Of a stretch of 64,000 nt of DNA, positions 1 to 8,563 are shown in pieces. A program made the translations under genes and the position numbers. The DNA comes from Bacteroidales bacterium (lineage in GTDB: Bacteria > Bacteroidota > Bacteroidia > Bacteroidales > WCHB1-69): assembly GCA_016285085.1 (NCBI GenBank), contig JAEEQA010000005.1, forward strand, positions 1 through 64,000. The letters are read 5' to 3'. Positions within the stretch are counted from its first letter, which is position 1. Every line of letters begins with the position of its first letter. Below the pieces are notes generated by a model. It was not told the DNA's origin. It did not search any database and saw only the letters and a program-made list of their open reading frames with translations.

Positions 1-229
1 CGTAGGCAACACGCCCAGTCAGAACAATGCCACCGGCTTTAGTGCGCTACCCGCTGGCTCCTACCGCAGCGATTACCTATATTTCGGCGAATACGCCGTC
101 TTATGGGGTGCTACTGAGAACAACAGTACTGGCGCATACGCCCGCGCCCTGAGCTACGGTGACGCCATCGTCTCTCGCGGCAACTACTATAAGGTCAATG
201 GTTGTTCGGTCCGATGTTTGCGCGACTAA
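1..229 (+). CDS. FISUMP-domain protein, C-terminal fragment
   Basis: Only the last 75 codons are present; the gene enters from the left edge and reads in frame 2 to a TAA at 227-229. The end of the protein (LWGATENN, AYAR and final SVRCLRD) matches the C-terminus of the other FISUMP protein in this window at 41878-43263, which has LWTATEYD, AYAR and SVRCIRD in the same order. FISUMP (Fibrobacter succinogenes major paralogous) domains are found at the C-terminus of secreted or surface proteins of Fibrobacteres and Bacteroidota; their role is unknown. The N-terminal part and any signal peptide lie outside the window. Confidence 0.8.
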   Translation, partial: VGNTPSQNNATGFSALPAGSYRSDYLYFGEYAVLWGATENNSTGAYARALSYGDAIVSRGNYYKVNGCSVRCLRD

Positions 230-306
230 CTAACGCACGAAGGCAGAGGACGGCGGGCGCAACGTGTGCCCCGACCCGATCGTGTAGATTTTACCCAAAT
301 TTATAG

Positions 307-314
307 TATCTTTG
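307..314 (+). promoter_or_regulatory. Bacteroidota -7 promoter element (TATCTTTG)
   Basis: TATCTTTG followed by CCGCC matches TAnnTTTG, and lies 22 bases before the ATG of the serpin-like lipoprotein gene. Confidence 0.7.
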
Positions 315-336
315 CCGCCTAATTTTAGAAAATTTT

Positions 337-1398
337 ATGAGAAATACTATTGCCCTATTTCTGCTGACGCCACTGCTGCTTCTCTCCTGTGGGCATTCAC
401 CAAAAGAAGAAGCCGTTCAGGCACCCGTTTCAAAAGAGGCCTTGATGGAGCAGGCGACCCAGCCGGAAAACCTTTCTGAATATGGGGGTACGGTGTTTGT
501 GCCCACGATGGAACACTTTCTTCCCACCGACAGCAATTCGGTTTATTGCGCCACGCTGCTCGTTGCATGGGAAGAGGTTCGGAAAATCATCGGAACCTCT
601 TTGGCCATCCCGCAAAAATACCAAGACTTGCGGTTGCTCAATGCTTCCACATCTTTCCGAAATGTATTGAAATCCAATGAATACACAGCAAGCGGTGTGG
701 TCTCTGGAGACTACATCTACACCCGTGCCGAATTCAAGAAGTCGCTGCCATTTGATTACCAGTTGAATAAAATGGAACACCGGCTGACCTTCACCAAGCA
801 GAAAGTCGCGGCTTTCGGCGTGATGGGCGATGATAATAACGACTTGACCGACATGGTGAAAATTCTTTACTATAAAAACGATAACAACTTCATTATCAAA
901 CTAAAACCTTCGGATAAGGAACACGAAATCGTCCTGTTCAAAACCACAAAAACCTATCCGACAATGGCCGCGATGGCCGCCGCCGCCGACAGTTTGATTG
1001 AAATCGGACAAAAGGAGCGGAAAATCCAAAGTCTGCGGTGGAAATACCAGTTATGGAGCGATGATGAGGTAGTCATTCCCGACATTGACTTTGATATCAG
1101 CACTACCTTTAAGAAATTGATTGGCAATACTTTTCGTGCCAACTCTTTGGATTACGAGATTTTACAGGCTTGGCAGCGTACTTCGTTCAAACTGAACGAG
1201 ACGGGAGCGGAAATAGCCAGTGAAGCAAAGGTGGAGATATGCCTTAGCCTCGATGAGGAGGAAGAGGAGGTAAAGAAGCCGACTCCTAAAAAGATGGTTT
1301 TCGACAAACCGTTCTTCCTGATGCTGCGCCGCACCGATGCACAGCATCCTTATTTCGTTCTCCATGCGGTCAATGCAGAACTGATGGTGAAGGAATGA
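337..1398 (+). CDS. Lipoprotein, probable divergent serpin-like protein
   Basis: 353 aa with a lipoprotein signal peptide (LLLLSC, Cys18), so probably exported and lipid-anchored. The C-terminal half resembles the serpin fold in order: VVIPDIDFDIS like the serpin strand before helix hI, then QAWQRTSFKLNETGAEIASEA (residues about 277-297) like the s5A strand and hinge (consensus ..Q.a.ievNEeGteAaaaT), then a Lys/Glu-rich stretch (LDEEEEEVKKPTPKK), then DKPFFLMLRR (about 323-332) like the conserved strand DhPFlF.I. The N-terminal half is too divergent for me to align. Serpins inhibit proteases through the reactive-centre loop; Tannerella miropin is a known Bacteroidales lipoprotein serpin. The hinge here has Glu and Ile where inhibitory serpins have small residues, so inhibition is doubtful. 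The serpin assignment is inference from pattern only; otherwise call it an uncharacterised lipoprotein. Confidence 0.5.
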   Translation: MRNTIALFLLTPLLLLSCGHSPKEEAVQAPVSKEALMEQATQPENLSEYGGTVFVPTMEHFLPTDSNSVYCATLLVAWEEVRKIIGTSLAIPQKYQDLRLLNASTSFRNVLKSNEYTASGVVSGDYIYTRAEFKKSLPFDYQLNKMEHRLTFTKQKVAAFGVMGDDNNDLTDMVKILYYKNDNNFIIKLKPSDKEHEIVLFKTTKTYPTMAAMAAAADSLIEIGQKERKIQSLRWKYQLWSDDEVVIPDIDFDISTTFKKLIGNTFRANSLDYEILQAWQRTSFKLNETGAEIASEAKVEICLSLDEEEEEVKKPTPKKMVFDKPFFLMLRRTDAQHPYFVLHAVNAELMVKE

Positions 1399-1449
1399 AC
1401 GGTACCTTCCATACCATAGATTTCTAAAAAGCAAAATGGGAGAGATGGG

Positions 1450-2031
1450 TTATTGGCCGAGGGGGTTCAGGAACTCCTTCAGGGCCTGCATGGCGCGGCC
1501 GCGGTGGCTGATGGCGTTCTTTGCGGCCTCGTCCATCTCGGCGAAGGTGAGGTCGCTGCCGACAGGACGGAAGATGGGATCGTAGCCGAAGCCAGCGGTG
1601 CCGCGCTGCTCGGCGATGATTTCGCCATCGACACGGCCCTCGAAGAAATACTCCTTCCCGTCCAAGATGAGGGCGATGACGGTTTTGAAGCAGGCCTTGC
1701 GGTTGGTCACACCCTCCAGTTCAGACATCACCTTCCGGATATTGTCCTGGAAGCTGCATGCGGGGCCTGCATAGCGGGCGGAATAGACACCGGGGCGTCC
1801 GTCCAACGCCTCGATTTCCAGACCGGTGTCGTCGGAAAAGCAGTTGACACCATACTTGTCGTGGACATATTCCGCTTTTTGTCGGGCGTTACCCAACAAA
1901 GAATCAGCCGTTTCGGGGATTTCCTCGAAACAGCCGAGTTCTGCAATTCCTTTCACGACACAAGAAGCACCTGCGATGGCAACTGCTTCCTGTAGTTTGT
2001 GCTGATTATGTGTTGCGAAGAACAACTCCAT
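1450..2031 (-). CDS. rdgB: XTP/dITP diphosphatase (non-canonical purine NTP pyrophosphatase)
   Basis: 193 aa, the normal length for the RdgB/HAM1 family. The enzyme hydrolyses dITP, dXTP and ITP to monophosphates and so keeps deaminated purines out of DNA and RNA. Visible family motifs: N-terminal FFATHNQHKLQEA (nucleotide-binding loop), SDDTGLEIEALDGRPGVYSARYAG (metal and catalytic region), GYDPIF, and C-terminal SHRGRAMQAL. It is the third gene of a minus-strand run yceD-rpmF-rdgB, starting 20 bases after the rpmF stop, so it is probably cotranscribed from the promoter at 2826-2833. Confidence 0.95.
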   Translation of the reverse strand: MELFFATHNQHKLQEAVAIAGASCVVKGIAELGCFEEIPETADSLLGNARQKAEYVHDKYGVNCFSDDTGLEIEALDGRPGVYSARYAGPACSFQDNIRKVMSELEGVTNRKACFKTVIALILDGKEYFFEGRVDGEIIAEQRGTAGFGYDPIFRPVGSDLTFAEMDEAAKNAISHRGRAMQALKEFLNPLGQ

Positions 2032-2051
2032 CGCACACTGCTTCGTGAAGA

Positions 2052-2240
2052 TTAGGCGTTGGCGCCTTTGATTTCGATGGCCTGCTTATCTCTGTAGTAA
2101 CCGCATTCAGGGCATACTCTGTGAGTAAGGATGGCAGCACCGCAGTGGCTGCATGTGGTCAGCGTGGGAGCGGTGATGAAATCGTGTGCTCTTCTCTTGT
2201 CTCTTCTCATTGCTGAGTGTCTTCTTTTCGGATGTGGCAT
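2052..2240 (-). CDS. rpmF: 50S ribosomal protein bL32
   Basis: 62 aa, basic N-terminus (MPHPKRRHS) followed by a zinc ribbon with two CxxC pairs (CSHC and CPEC), the zinc-binding form of bL32. It follows yceD by 21 bases; the yceD-rpmF pairing is conserved in most bacteria. The usual plsX/fabH genes do not follow; rdgB does instead. Confidence 0.96.
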   Translation of the reverse strand: MPHPKRRHSAMRRDKRRAHDFITAPTLTTCSHCGAAILTHRVCPECGYYRDKQAIEIKGANA

Positions 2241-2261
2241 AACTATCTTTAATTTAAGTGA

Positions 2262-2807
2262 TTAACTTAGTTTAATATTTTTCAGAGCTTCCAAACGAGG
2301 GTCAATGTCACCCATTGTGTTCTCGTGCGGGGTCAGCTCTTCCAGTTTTTTCAATATTTCGGGGTCGCAGGTTGAATTCCCGTTTTCATCCTCAGGGTGG
2401 AGTATCTGGGTGGGCAAGGCCAGTGAAATCGACTCATATACAAAATGGAACAAATCCAGCTCGTAGGTGTTCTCATTCACAATCCACAGGTTGTCCTCCT
2501 CCTCGGGTTCCTCGATCCACGGCATCAACTTTACCACCAGGTTGTCGGTGAAGTCCAAGTCGATGTTGACAGGCTCCATGCAACGGTCGCACGGAAGGGT
2601 GACATAGCCCTTGAAATGGAAATCCAACGTGACGATTTTGTCAGAAATGTCCATCTCAATCTGCAATTTCACATCTCCTTCGTGCAGATCGGGAATCTCT
2701 GCAACTTCAAAGAACGTATTATCACAATCTATTGAAAACGAATGTTTTCCACGTTCAACTCCAGAAATTCTGAGCTTAAATTCCTCTTTTTTATCCCTGC
2801 TTTTCAC
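2262..2807 (-). CDS. yceD: YceD/DUF177 family protein
   Basis: Conserved partner of rpmF, implicated in 23S rRNA maturation/translation. Zinc-site-like LPCDRCMEP lies centrally, as in the family, and the C-terminus ends with DPRLEALKNI as in typical DUF177 proteins. The longest ORF starts at ATG 2870, but a strong -7 promoter motif (TATATTTG, 2826-2833) lies inside that extension, so the real start must be downstream. GTG at 2807 gives a protein beginning MKSRDKKEEFKLRISG, in line with family N-termini; TTG at 2813 is the alternative. I chose 2807. Either way the mRNA leader is short. Confidence 0.88.
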   Translation of the reverse strand: MKSRDKKEEFKLRISGVERGKHSFSIDCDNTFFEVAEIPDLHEGDVKLQIEMDISDKIVTLDFHFKGYVTLPCDRCMEPVNIDLDFTDNLVVKLMPWIEEPEEEDNLWIVNENTYELDLFHFVYESISLALPTQILHPEDENGNSTCDPEILKKLEELTPHENTMGDIDPRLEALKNIKLS

Positions 2808-2825
2808 CTTCAATAAATTGGGGTG

Positions 2826-2833
2826 CAAATATA
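2826..2833 (-). promoter_or_regulatory. Promoter -7 element of the yceD-rpmF-rdgB operon
   Basis: TATATTTG on the minus strand, followed by CACCCC. It falls within the longest yceD reading frame and thereby decides against the ATG at 2870. Confidence 0.65.
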
Positions 2834-2875
2834 CAGCTTTTTTTATGCTGTCTGCCCCCATCAAATACATTTTTC

Positions 2876-2915
2876 TAAAAAAAACAAAACGGGGACACGA
2901 AAGCCGCGTCCCCGT
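2876..2915 (-). terminator. Rho-independent terminator after the DUF1573 gene
   Basis: On the minus strand an ACGGGGAC/GTCCCCGT stem is followed by a T-rich tract (TTTTGTTTTTTTT). It sits 22 bases after the DUF1573 stop and ahead of yceD. Confidence 0.8.
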
Positions 2916-2936
2916 AGAGAATTTCTGTAAAATATC

Positions 2937-4028
2937 CTATTGGACAATCATTCCGTTCACATTGATGATCTGGCTGGAGTTGGTGGGCGAGTTGGAAATG
3001 ACCTCGATGGAGGCGTTCTGTCTGCCGCGGCGGTTCTTCCCGTTGAGGGTGAGGTCGAGGGTGGCGGACTGTCCGGGTGCGATTTCCGTCGCCGAGATCT
3101 TGTAGGTGAGGACTTGAGGCATGCTGGACTCAATCTTGCGGATGATCAGATTGGTTTTGCCGGTGTTGGTGATTTTGATTGTTTCTGAAACGCTGGTGTT
3201 CTGTACAATCGTGTCGAATCTGAAGGCGGTCTTGTCAAAACTGATCTTCGGGGCTTTTTCCAGCTCCTTTTGTGACATTCTGGAGAAGTCTTCTACAAGA
3301 TTTACATTGAAATACAAATACTTGCGGGGTTCAAGCGTATCGTCGGTAACGATGACTGCCTTGTCTTTGAGGTTGCCCCAGTCATTGCGCTTGGTGGCGT
3401 CGTATTTGAGAACGATGTAGCCTTCGTAGTCGGCGGGAAGGGTTTTGCCGAAACTGCGGCCCACTTCCTGGATGTATTCGGGAAGTTCAAGGTTGAAGGT
3501 GGTGGCACGGCCGTTGTCGTAGAAGCTGCGGATATGGAAAGTGTCGATATGGCTGCCCGTGTTCTTGACCTGGAAGCGGACGGTGGACTCCTTCACGCGC
3601 ACCTCGCCGCGACCGGACTTGTAACCGGCGATCTCATACTTTGTGGGGGGGCGTTTGATTACATTGCCCTTGATGAAGATGATGTACGGGTTGGCCTGAT
3701 TGGGCTCGTTGGTCGAAACCTTGATGTTCTTGTTGAACTGTCCGGGACGGCCCCACGGGTCGTAGGTGGCATCGATAAAACCGGTCTGACCGGGCATCAC
3801 GGCTTCCTTGGTGTAGTTGGCCGCAGTGCAACCGCAACCGGGTTTCACGCGGGTAAGCACCAGTGCGCTGTCTCCCACATTCTTGAAGGTGAAACGGGCC
3901 GTTACTTTGCCGCCTTCCTCGCGGATGTCGCCAAATTCATGTGTCTTCTTTTCAAATTCAATCCGAGGTTGGGCCATCGCAAACAAAACGGCCACCATCA
4001 TCACTAATGATAAGAATCCTTTTTTCAT
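2937..4028 (-). CDS. Secreted DUF1573 domain protein
   Basis: 363 aa from the ATG at 4028, which begins a signal peptide (MKKGFLSLVMMVAVLFAMAQ). The longer ORF to 4208 would run through the promoter at 4077-4084, so I reject that start. An N-terminal DUF1573 (about residues 20-120) contains the typical FEKKTHEFGDI and KPGCGCTAANYTKE motifs; a second similar Ig-like beta-sandwich (ISFDKTAFRFDTIVQNTSVSETIKITNTG) occupies the last 90 residues. DUF1573 proteins are abundant exported proteins of Bacteroidota; function is not established. It is transcribed divergently from sppA and ends in its own terminator. Confidence 0.88.
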   Translation of the reverse strand: MKKGFLSLVMMVAVLFAMAQPRIEFEKKTHEFGDIREEGGKVTARFTFKNVGDSALVLTRVKPGCGCTAANYTKEAVMPGQTGFIDATYDPWGRPGQFNKNIKVSTNEPNQANPYIIFIKGNVIKRPPTKYEIAGYKSGRGEVRVKESTVRFQVKNTGSHIDTFHIRSFYDNGRATTFNLELPEYIQEVGRSFGKTLPADYEGYIVLKYDATKRNDWGNLKDKAVIVTDDTLEPRKYLYFNVNLVEDFSRMSQKELEKAPKISFDKTAFRFDTIVQNTSVSETIKITNTGKTNLIIRKIESSMPQVLTYKISATEIAPGQSATLDLTLNGKNRRGRQNASIEVISNSPTNSSQIINVNGMIVQ

Positions 4029-4076
4029 TGTGCTATAATTTTTTACGTTTAAATATCTATTTTCAAAAAACGGCGG

Positions 4077-4084
4077 CAAATATA
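4077..4084 (-). promoter_or_regulatory. Promoter -7 element for the DUF1573 gene
   Basis: TATATTTG followed by CCGCCG on the minus strand, 48 bases before the ATG at 4028. Confidence 0.65.
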
Positions 4085-4217
4085 CTATTATTTTCTGACA
4101 ATGGTTTTCTTTTTGTTTTTTTAACAACGAACTCCCCTTTTTTTTAATTGTTTCACCCATTAAGCATAAAAAAAGAGGCAATGATTGACTTCTTTTACAT
4201 AATTCCAAGTTATTCCG

Positions 4218-4225
4218 TACCTTTG
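4218..4225 (+). promoter_or_regulatory. Promoter -7 element for sppA
   Basis: TACCTTTG followed by CAGCG, 63 bases before the sppA ATG. Confidence 0.65.
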
Positions 4226-4288
4226 CAGCGTTTTTTCAAAAGAATAATCTAATTTGTAAAAAAAGATAATAATTTAAAAATCAACATT

Positions 4289-6151
4289 ATGGAACAGAAT
4301 TTAGACATTGAACAGACCGTCACCCAGCAGGACGGCAAGACCAAGAAATTCAGATATGTGAAGGGAGAGTCGAAGGCGCGGAAGTTTTTCCGGGTCGTTT
4401 TCGGGTCGGCGCTCGGATTTATTCTCGCTTCCGTCATCATCTCCTTCCTTTCCATCCTGATGATGATCGGAATGGTGGCCGCCCTCGGTTCTTCCGACAC
4501 GGAAAAGATCGAGTCCAACTCCGTTCTGGAGCTCACCCTCAACGCACCCATCGACGAACGTGCCGGCGACAACCCGTTTGCCGACATGGACATCCCCTAC
4601 TACAACTCCAACTCCATCGGTTTGGACGACATCCTCGCCTCTCTCGACAACGCTGCCAAGGATGACAAAATCAAAGGTGTCTCCCTGAACGTCAAATCGG
4701 TACAGGCCAGTCCCGCTACTTTGGAGGAGATCCATGACGCCCTCCTTAAGTTCAAAGAGTCCGGCAAGTTTGTCTATGCCTACAGCGACTACTACACACA
4801 GGGCGCCTACTACCTTGCCTCTGTCGCCGACAAAGTGTTCCTCAACCCCAAAGGGGAGATTGACTTCCGCGGCCTCGCCTTCCAAATCATGTTCTACAAA
4901 GGCCTCATTGACAAACTCGACATCGATGTGCAGGTGGTGAAATGCGGCAAATTCAAAAGCGCTGTGGAACCGTACCTCCTCGACAAAATGAGCGAGGCCA
5001 ACCGCGAACAGTTGACCGTCCTCGGCAACTCCATCTGGGGCAAGATGCTGGCCGACATCTCCGCCAGCCGCAACATCTCCGTGGAACAGCTCAATGCCGT
5101 GGCCGACAGCATGCTCATCCTCAAGGATGTCAACAATGCAATCGGAATGGGCCTTGTGGATGCCTTCTCCTATCCCACCGACTACCGCAACACCCTGAAA
5201 AAGCAGCTCGGAGTCAAGGACGAAGACGCGCTGAACCTCGTTTCACTGGCCACCTACCGCAAGTCCTTCAAGGTGGACCTGGGCAAAGGCTCCGACAAAA
5301 TCGCCATCATCTATGCCGTGGGTGAAATCAACGACGGCAAAGGCAGCGACAACACCATCGGCGACGTGACACTCTGCAAGGAGATCCGCCGCGCCTACAA
5401 AGACAAGGACGTGAAGGCCATCGTGCTGCGTGTCAACTCGCCCGGCGGCAGCGCCCTCGCCTCCGAAATCATCTGGAACGAGTTGGAGAACGCCAAAGCA
5501 GCCGGCAAGAAAGTCGTCACCTCCATGGGCGACTATGCAGCTTCCGGCGGTTACTATATCTCCTGCAACTCCGATGCCATCGTGGCCCAGCCCAACACGC
5601 TCACCGGCTCCATCGGTGTCTTCGGCATGATCCCGAGCGTGCAGCGCTGCCTCGAAACCAAACTCGGCGTCACCGTCGATGTGGTGAAAACCAATGCCCA
5701 TTCCGATGCCATCAGCGGCATGCGTCCCATGACCGAAGAGGAGTACAACCTCATGCAGGGCAGTGTGGACAAGACCTACGACACCTTCCTCACACGCGTT
5801 TCCGACGGCCGCAGCCTCACCAAGGCGCAGGTCGATTCCATCGGACAGGGCCGTGTGTGGGCCGGCACCGAAGCCCTCCAGCTCGGCCTCGTCGATAAGC
5901 TCGGCAACCTGAAGGACGCCATCGCCCTCGCCGCCGAACTCGCCGGCACCGACAGCTACAAGCTCGTCTATTACCCCGAGAAAAAGGAGTGGTTTGAAAC
6001 CCTCTTCAACAAGGACCAAGAAGAAAAAGAGATCTCCGCCGCCATCCGCAGCGAACTCGGCGACCTCTACCCGGCCTATAATGGACTGCAGCAGATTATT
6101 AAGGCAAAAGGCGTGCAGGCCAGAATGCCGCTGGAAATCACCATCGAATAG
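4289..6151 (+). CDS. sppA: Signal peptide peptidase SppA, 67K type
   Basis: 620 aa membrane-anchored serine protease that degrades cleaved signal peptides. A cytoplasmic N-terminus is followed by one membrane segment (about residues 40-65) and two tandem S49 domains, as in the long (E. coli-like) form. The first domain carries the general-base lysine in GKFKSAVEPYL (Lys223), the second the nucleophile in GDYAASGGYYIS (Ser419) and the PNTLTGSIGVFG stretch. The ATG at 4289 fits the promoter at 4218. The next gene starts 6 bases after the stop and is probably cotranscribed. Confidence 0.95.
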   Translation: MEQNLDIEQTVTQQDGKTKKFRYVKGESKARKFFRVVFGSALGFILASVIISFLSILMMIGMVAALGSSDTEKIESNSVLELTLNAPIDERAGDNPFADMDIPYYNSNSIGLDDILASLDNAAKDDKIKGVSLNVKSVQASPATLEEIHDALLKFKESGKFVYAYSDYYTQGAYYLASVADKVFLNPKGEIDFRGLAFQIMFYKGLIDKLDIDVQVVKCGKFKSAVEPYLLDKMSEANREQLTVLGNSIWGKMLADISASRNISVEQLNAVADSMLILKDVNNAIGMGLVDAFSYPTDYRNTLKKQLGVKDEDALNLVSLATYRKSFKVDLGKGSDKIAIIYAVGEINDGKGSDNTIGDVTLCKEIRRAYKDKDVKAIVLRVNSPGGSALASEIIWNELENAKAAGKKVVTSMGDYAASGGYYISCNSDAIVAQPNTLTGSIGVFGMIPSVQRCLETKLGVTVDVVKTNAHSDAISGMRPMTEEEYNLMQGSVDKTYDTFLTRVSDGRSLTKAQVDSIGQGRVWAGTEALQLGLVDKLGNLKDAIALAAELAGTDSYKLVYYPEKKEWFETLFNKDQEEKEISAAIRSELGDLYPAYNGLQQIIKAKGVQARMPLEITIE

Positions 6152-6157
6152 CAAATC

Positions 6158-6940
6158 ATGTTCTACATATATTTATATGTGATGATAGCGATTGCTGTCG
6201 TCGTGTTCATTGCCTTGTATTTTGTGGAGGCCGGCTACGGCATGCTGGTCTCCTCCCGTTGGGGCAAGCTCATCAACAACAAGGTGGCGTGGTTCTTTAT
6301 GGAATTTCCCATCTTCGCGGCCATGGCGGGACTGTGGCTGTTCTCGCCGCACCGGTTCGCCATCGTGCCGCTCACATTCTTCGTCATCTTTGAAACCCAC
6401 TATTTCCAGCGGGTCTTCATCTTCCCTTTCCTGATGAAAGGCAACAGCAAGATGCCTGTCGGAATCATGCTCATGGGGATGGCGTTCAACATCCTCAACG
6501 CCGCCATGCAGGGCTACTGGATATTCTACGAGTCCTACAACGTGAACTATTCCGCTTTTGGGCTGACCTACAACGACATCGAGTGGCTTTGGTCGCCATG
6601 GTTCCTCATAGGGCTGTGTTTGTTCATCGGAGGTTTCATCACGAACCTGCACTCCGACTACATCATCCGGCACTTGCGCAAGGACCCGTCCGACACGCGG
6701 CACTACCTTCCGAAGGGCGGAATGTTCAACTACGTCACCTCCGCCAACTACTTCGGCGAGCTGATGGAATGGCTGGGCTTTGCCGTCCTCACGTGGTCGC
6801 TGTCGGGCCTCGTCTTCTTCATTTGGACTGCCGCGAACCTCGTTCCCCGAGCCAACACACTGTACCACAAGTACCAGATCGAGTTCGGTGACGAGATGAA
6901 AGGCCGCCGTCTGAAGCGGGTGATTCCGCTGCTGTATTAA
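6158..6940 (+). CDS. 3-oxo-5-alpha-steroid 4-dehydrogenase (steroid 5-alpha-reductase) family membrane protein
   Basis: 260 aa, strongly hydrophobic with about six membrane segments. The C-terminal part matches the family: YLPKGGMFNYVTSANYFGELMEWLGFA, with the conserved NY..E..EW.G core, and a final YHKYQIEFGDEMKGRRLKRVIP like the nicotinamide-side tail. Family members use NADPH to reduce a C4-C5 enone in 3-oxo-steroids; some gut Bacteroidota members act on steroid or bile-acid intermediates. The physiological substrate here cannot be told from sequence. It lies 6 bases after sppA. A second possible start is ATG 6182, but the first fits the spacing. Confidence 0.85.
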   Translation: MFYIYLYVMIAIAVVVFIALYFVEAGYGMLVSSRWGKLINNKVAWFFMEFPIFAAMAGLWLFSPHRFAIVPLTFFVIFETHYFQRVFIFPFLMKGNSKMPVGIMLMGMAFNILNAAMQGYWIFYESYNVNYSAFGLTYNDIEWLWSPWFLIGLCLFIGGFITNLHSDYIIRHLRKDPSDTRHYLPKGGMFNYVTSANYFGELMEWLGFAVLTWSLSGLVFFIWTAANLVPRANTLYHKYQIEFGDEMKGRRLKRVIPLLY

Positions 6941-7024
6941 CAGGATAGGGACGTTTGACAGGAGAGGGGATCCTTAGTCAAGCAAAAAAGTGTGCCCTTT
7001 TTTATGTAGAAGTTTTAGAATGCG

Positions 7025-7032
7025 TATCTTTG
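7025..7032 (+). promoter_or_regulatory. Promoter -7 element for the histidine kinase gene
   Basis: TATCTTTG followed by CGCCC, 22 bases before the ATG at 7055. Confidence 0.65.
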
Positions 7033-7054
7033 CGCCCTCATTTCAAGAAACCGT

Positions 7055-8557
7055 ATGAACCTCTATACACAGAAAAAACGATGGAAATGGCTGCTGTTCG
7101 TGTCGGCCCTCGTTGTGTTCCTCGTCATGATTTACTATTCCAACGTGCTGTTTAACAGCATCGCCCGCGAGGAACGGCAGAAGGTGAACCTGTGGGCGGA
7201 AGCGGTGACGCAGAAAGCACAGTTGGTGAACTACACCAACCACTTCTTCGACGAGGTGAAGGCGGAGGAGGCGAAACGCGCCACGCAGATGGCGAAGGTC
7301 ATCAAGAAAGTGTTTGACGCGCCCCTCGATGAGGACCTCACCTTCTACGTTGATATGTTGCAGGAAAACAAGACCATCCCGCTGATCATGGTGCAGATGG
7401 ACGGCAGCATCAGCTACACCGCCAACGTGCCGGAGGAAATCGGCAAGATGAAAAACATCTCTGAACTTGGTGACGAAATCAACTCGTTCGAGCAGCTCAA
7501 GGTCTATTACGACCGCCCCAAATACGTGGTGATGTACTACCGTGAATCGAAAATCTACACCGATCTCCGCGAGTACATGGAAAACCTGCAGGAGTCGTTT
7601 TTCGAGGAGGTGGTCATCAACACGGCCTCCATCCCCGTCATCATCACCGACAGCACCGAACAGCGCGTGGTCATCTCCGGCAATGTCGATTCCACGCAAA
7701 TCGCCACGCCCGAAGGGTTGCGCCAGCTGGTTGCAAAGATGAAGTCATCGAACAAGCCCATTGAAATCGACCTTCCCGACCAGGGGCACTGCTACGTCTT
7801 CTATGAGGAGTCGCCCATCCTGACGAGATTGCGCTATTTCCCGTACATCCAATTCTTTATTGTCCTCGTTTTTGTCATCGTGGCGTACCTGCTGTTCAGT
7901 TTTGCCCGCCGCTCCGAACAGAACCGTGTGTGGGTGGGCATGTCGAAGGAGACGGCGCACCAGCTGGGCACACCCATCTCGTCGCTGATGGCATGGACGG
8001 AAATCCTGCGCGAGAGCGACGTCGATCCCTCCATTGTGGGCGAAATCGACAAGGATGTCCACCGGCTGGAAACCATCGCGCAGCGGTTCTCCAAAATCGG
8101 CTCCGTCCCGGAACTCAAGGACGAAAACATCGTGGAGGTGATCGACCAATTCACCAATTATCTCCGCACCCGCATTTCATCGAAAACCACCCTCATCTTC
8201 AACGCTGCCGACTATCCCGAGATTGTTCTGCCCATCAACCGTTATCTTTTTGAGTGGGTCATCGAGAACCTGTGCAAAAACTCCGTGGATGCGATGGAGG
8301 GCGACGGGGTCATCGCCATCAACCTGATCGATGACAAGACGCACGTCCACATCGACATCACCGACACGGGCAAGGGCATCCCGCCGCAGAAGCAGAAGAC
8401 GATTTTCAAACCGGGCTACACCTCCAAAAGCCGCGGCTGGGGCCTGGGGTTGACACTCGCCCGCCGTATTATCAAGGAGTACCACAAAGGCAACCTGTTT
8501 GTCAAATCCTCCATCGTGGGCAAAGGCACTACCATGCGGATCACGCTGAAACGGTAA
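7055..8557 (+). CDS. Membrane sensor histidine kinase (orphan)
   Basis: 500 aa. Membrane segment 1 (about 11-30), an extracytoplasmic sensor region of about 230 residues with no domain I recognise, membrane segment 2 (about 266-284), then a dimerisation/phosphoacceptor helix with KETAHQLGTPISSLMAW (His302) and a GHKL ATPase domain: N box WVIENLCKNSVDAM (Asn405, Asn409), G1 DTGKGI (about 437-442), F-box-like FKPGYTS, G2 GWGLGL (461-466). The HQLGTP H-box is common in Bacteroidota kinases. No response regulator lies next to it, so its partner is elsewhere. Signal unknown. Confidence 0.92.
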   Translation: MNLYTQKKRWKWLLFVSALVVFLVMIYYSNVLFNSIAREERQKVNLWAEAVTQKAQLVNYTNHFFDEVKAEEAKRATQMAKVIKKVFDAPLDEDLTFYVDMLQENKTIPLIMVQMDGSISYTANVPEEIGKMKNISELGDEINSFEQLKVYYDRPKYVVMYYRESKIYTDLREYMENLQESFFEEVVINTASIPVIITDSTEQRVVISGNVDSTQIATPEGLRQLVAKMKSSNKPIEIDLPDQGHCYVFYEESPILTRLRYFPYIQFFIVLVFVIVAYLLFSFARRSEQNRVWVGMSKETAHQLGTPISSLMAWTEILRESDVDPSIVGEIDKDVHRLETIAQRFSKIGSVPELKDENIVEVIDQFTNYLRTRISSKTTLIFNAADYPEIVLPINRYLFEWVIENLCKNSVDAMEGDGVIAINLIDDKTHVHIDITDTGKGIPPQKQKTIFKPGYTSKSRGWGLGLTLARRIIKEYHKGNLFVKSSIVGKGTTMRITLKR

Positions 8558-8563
8558 ATGTTT

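Noticed and set aside
4028-4208. 60-residue N-terminal extension of the DUF1573 ORF
   Set aside because: The promoter -7 element lies inside it and the signal peptide starts at 4028.
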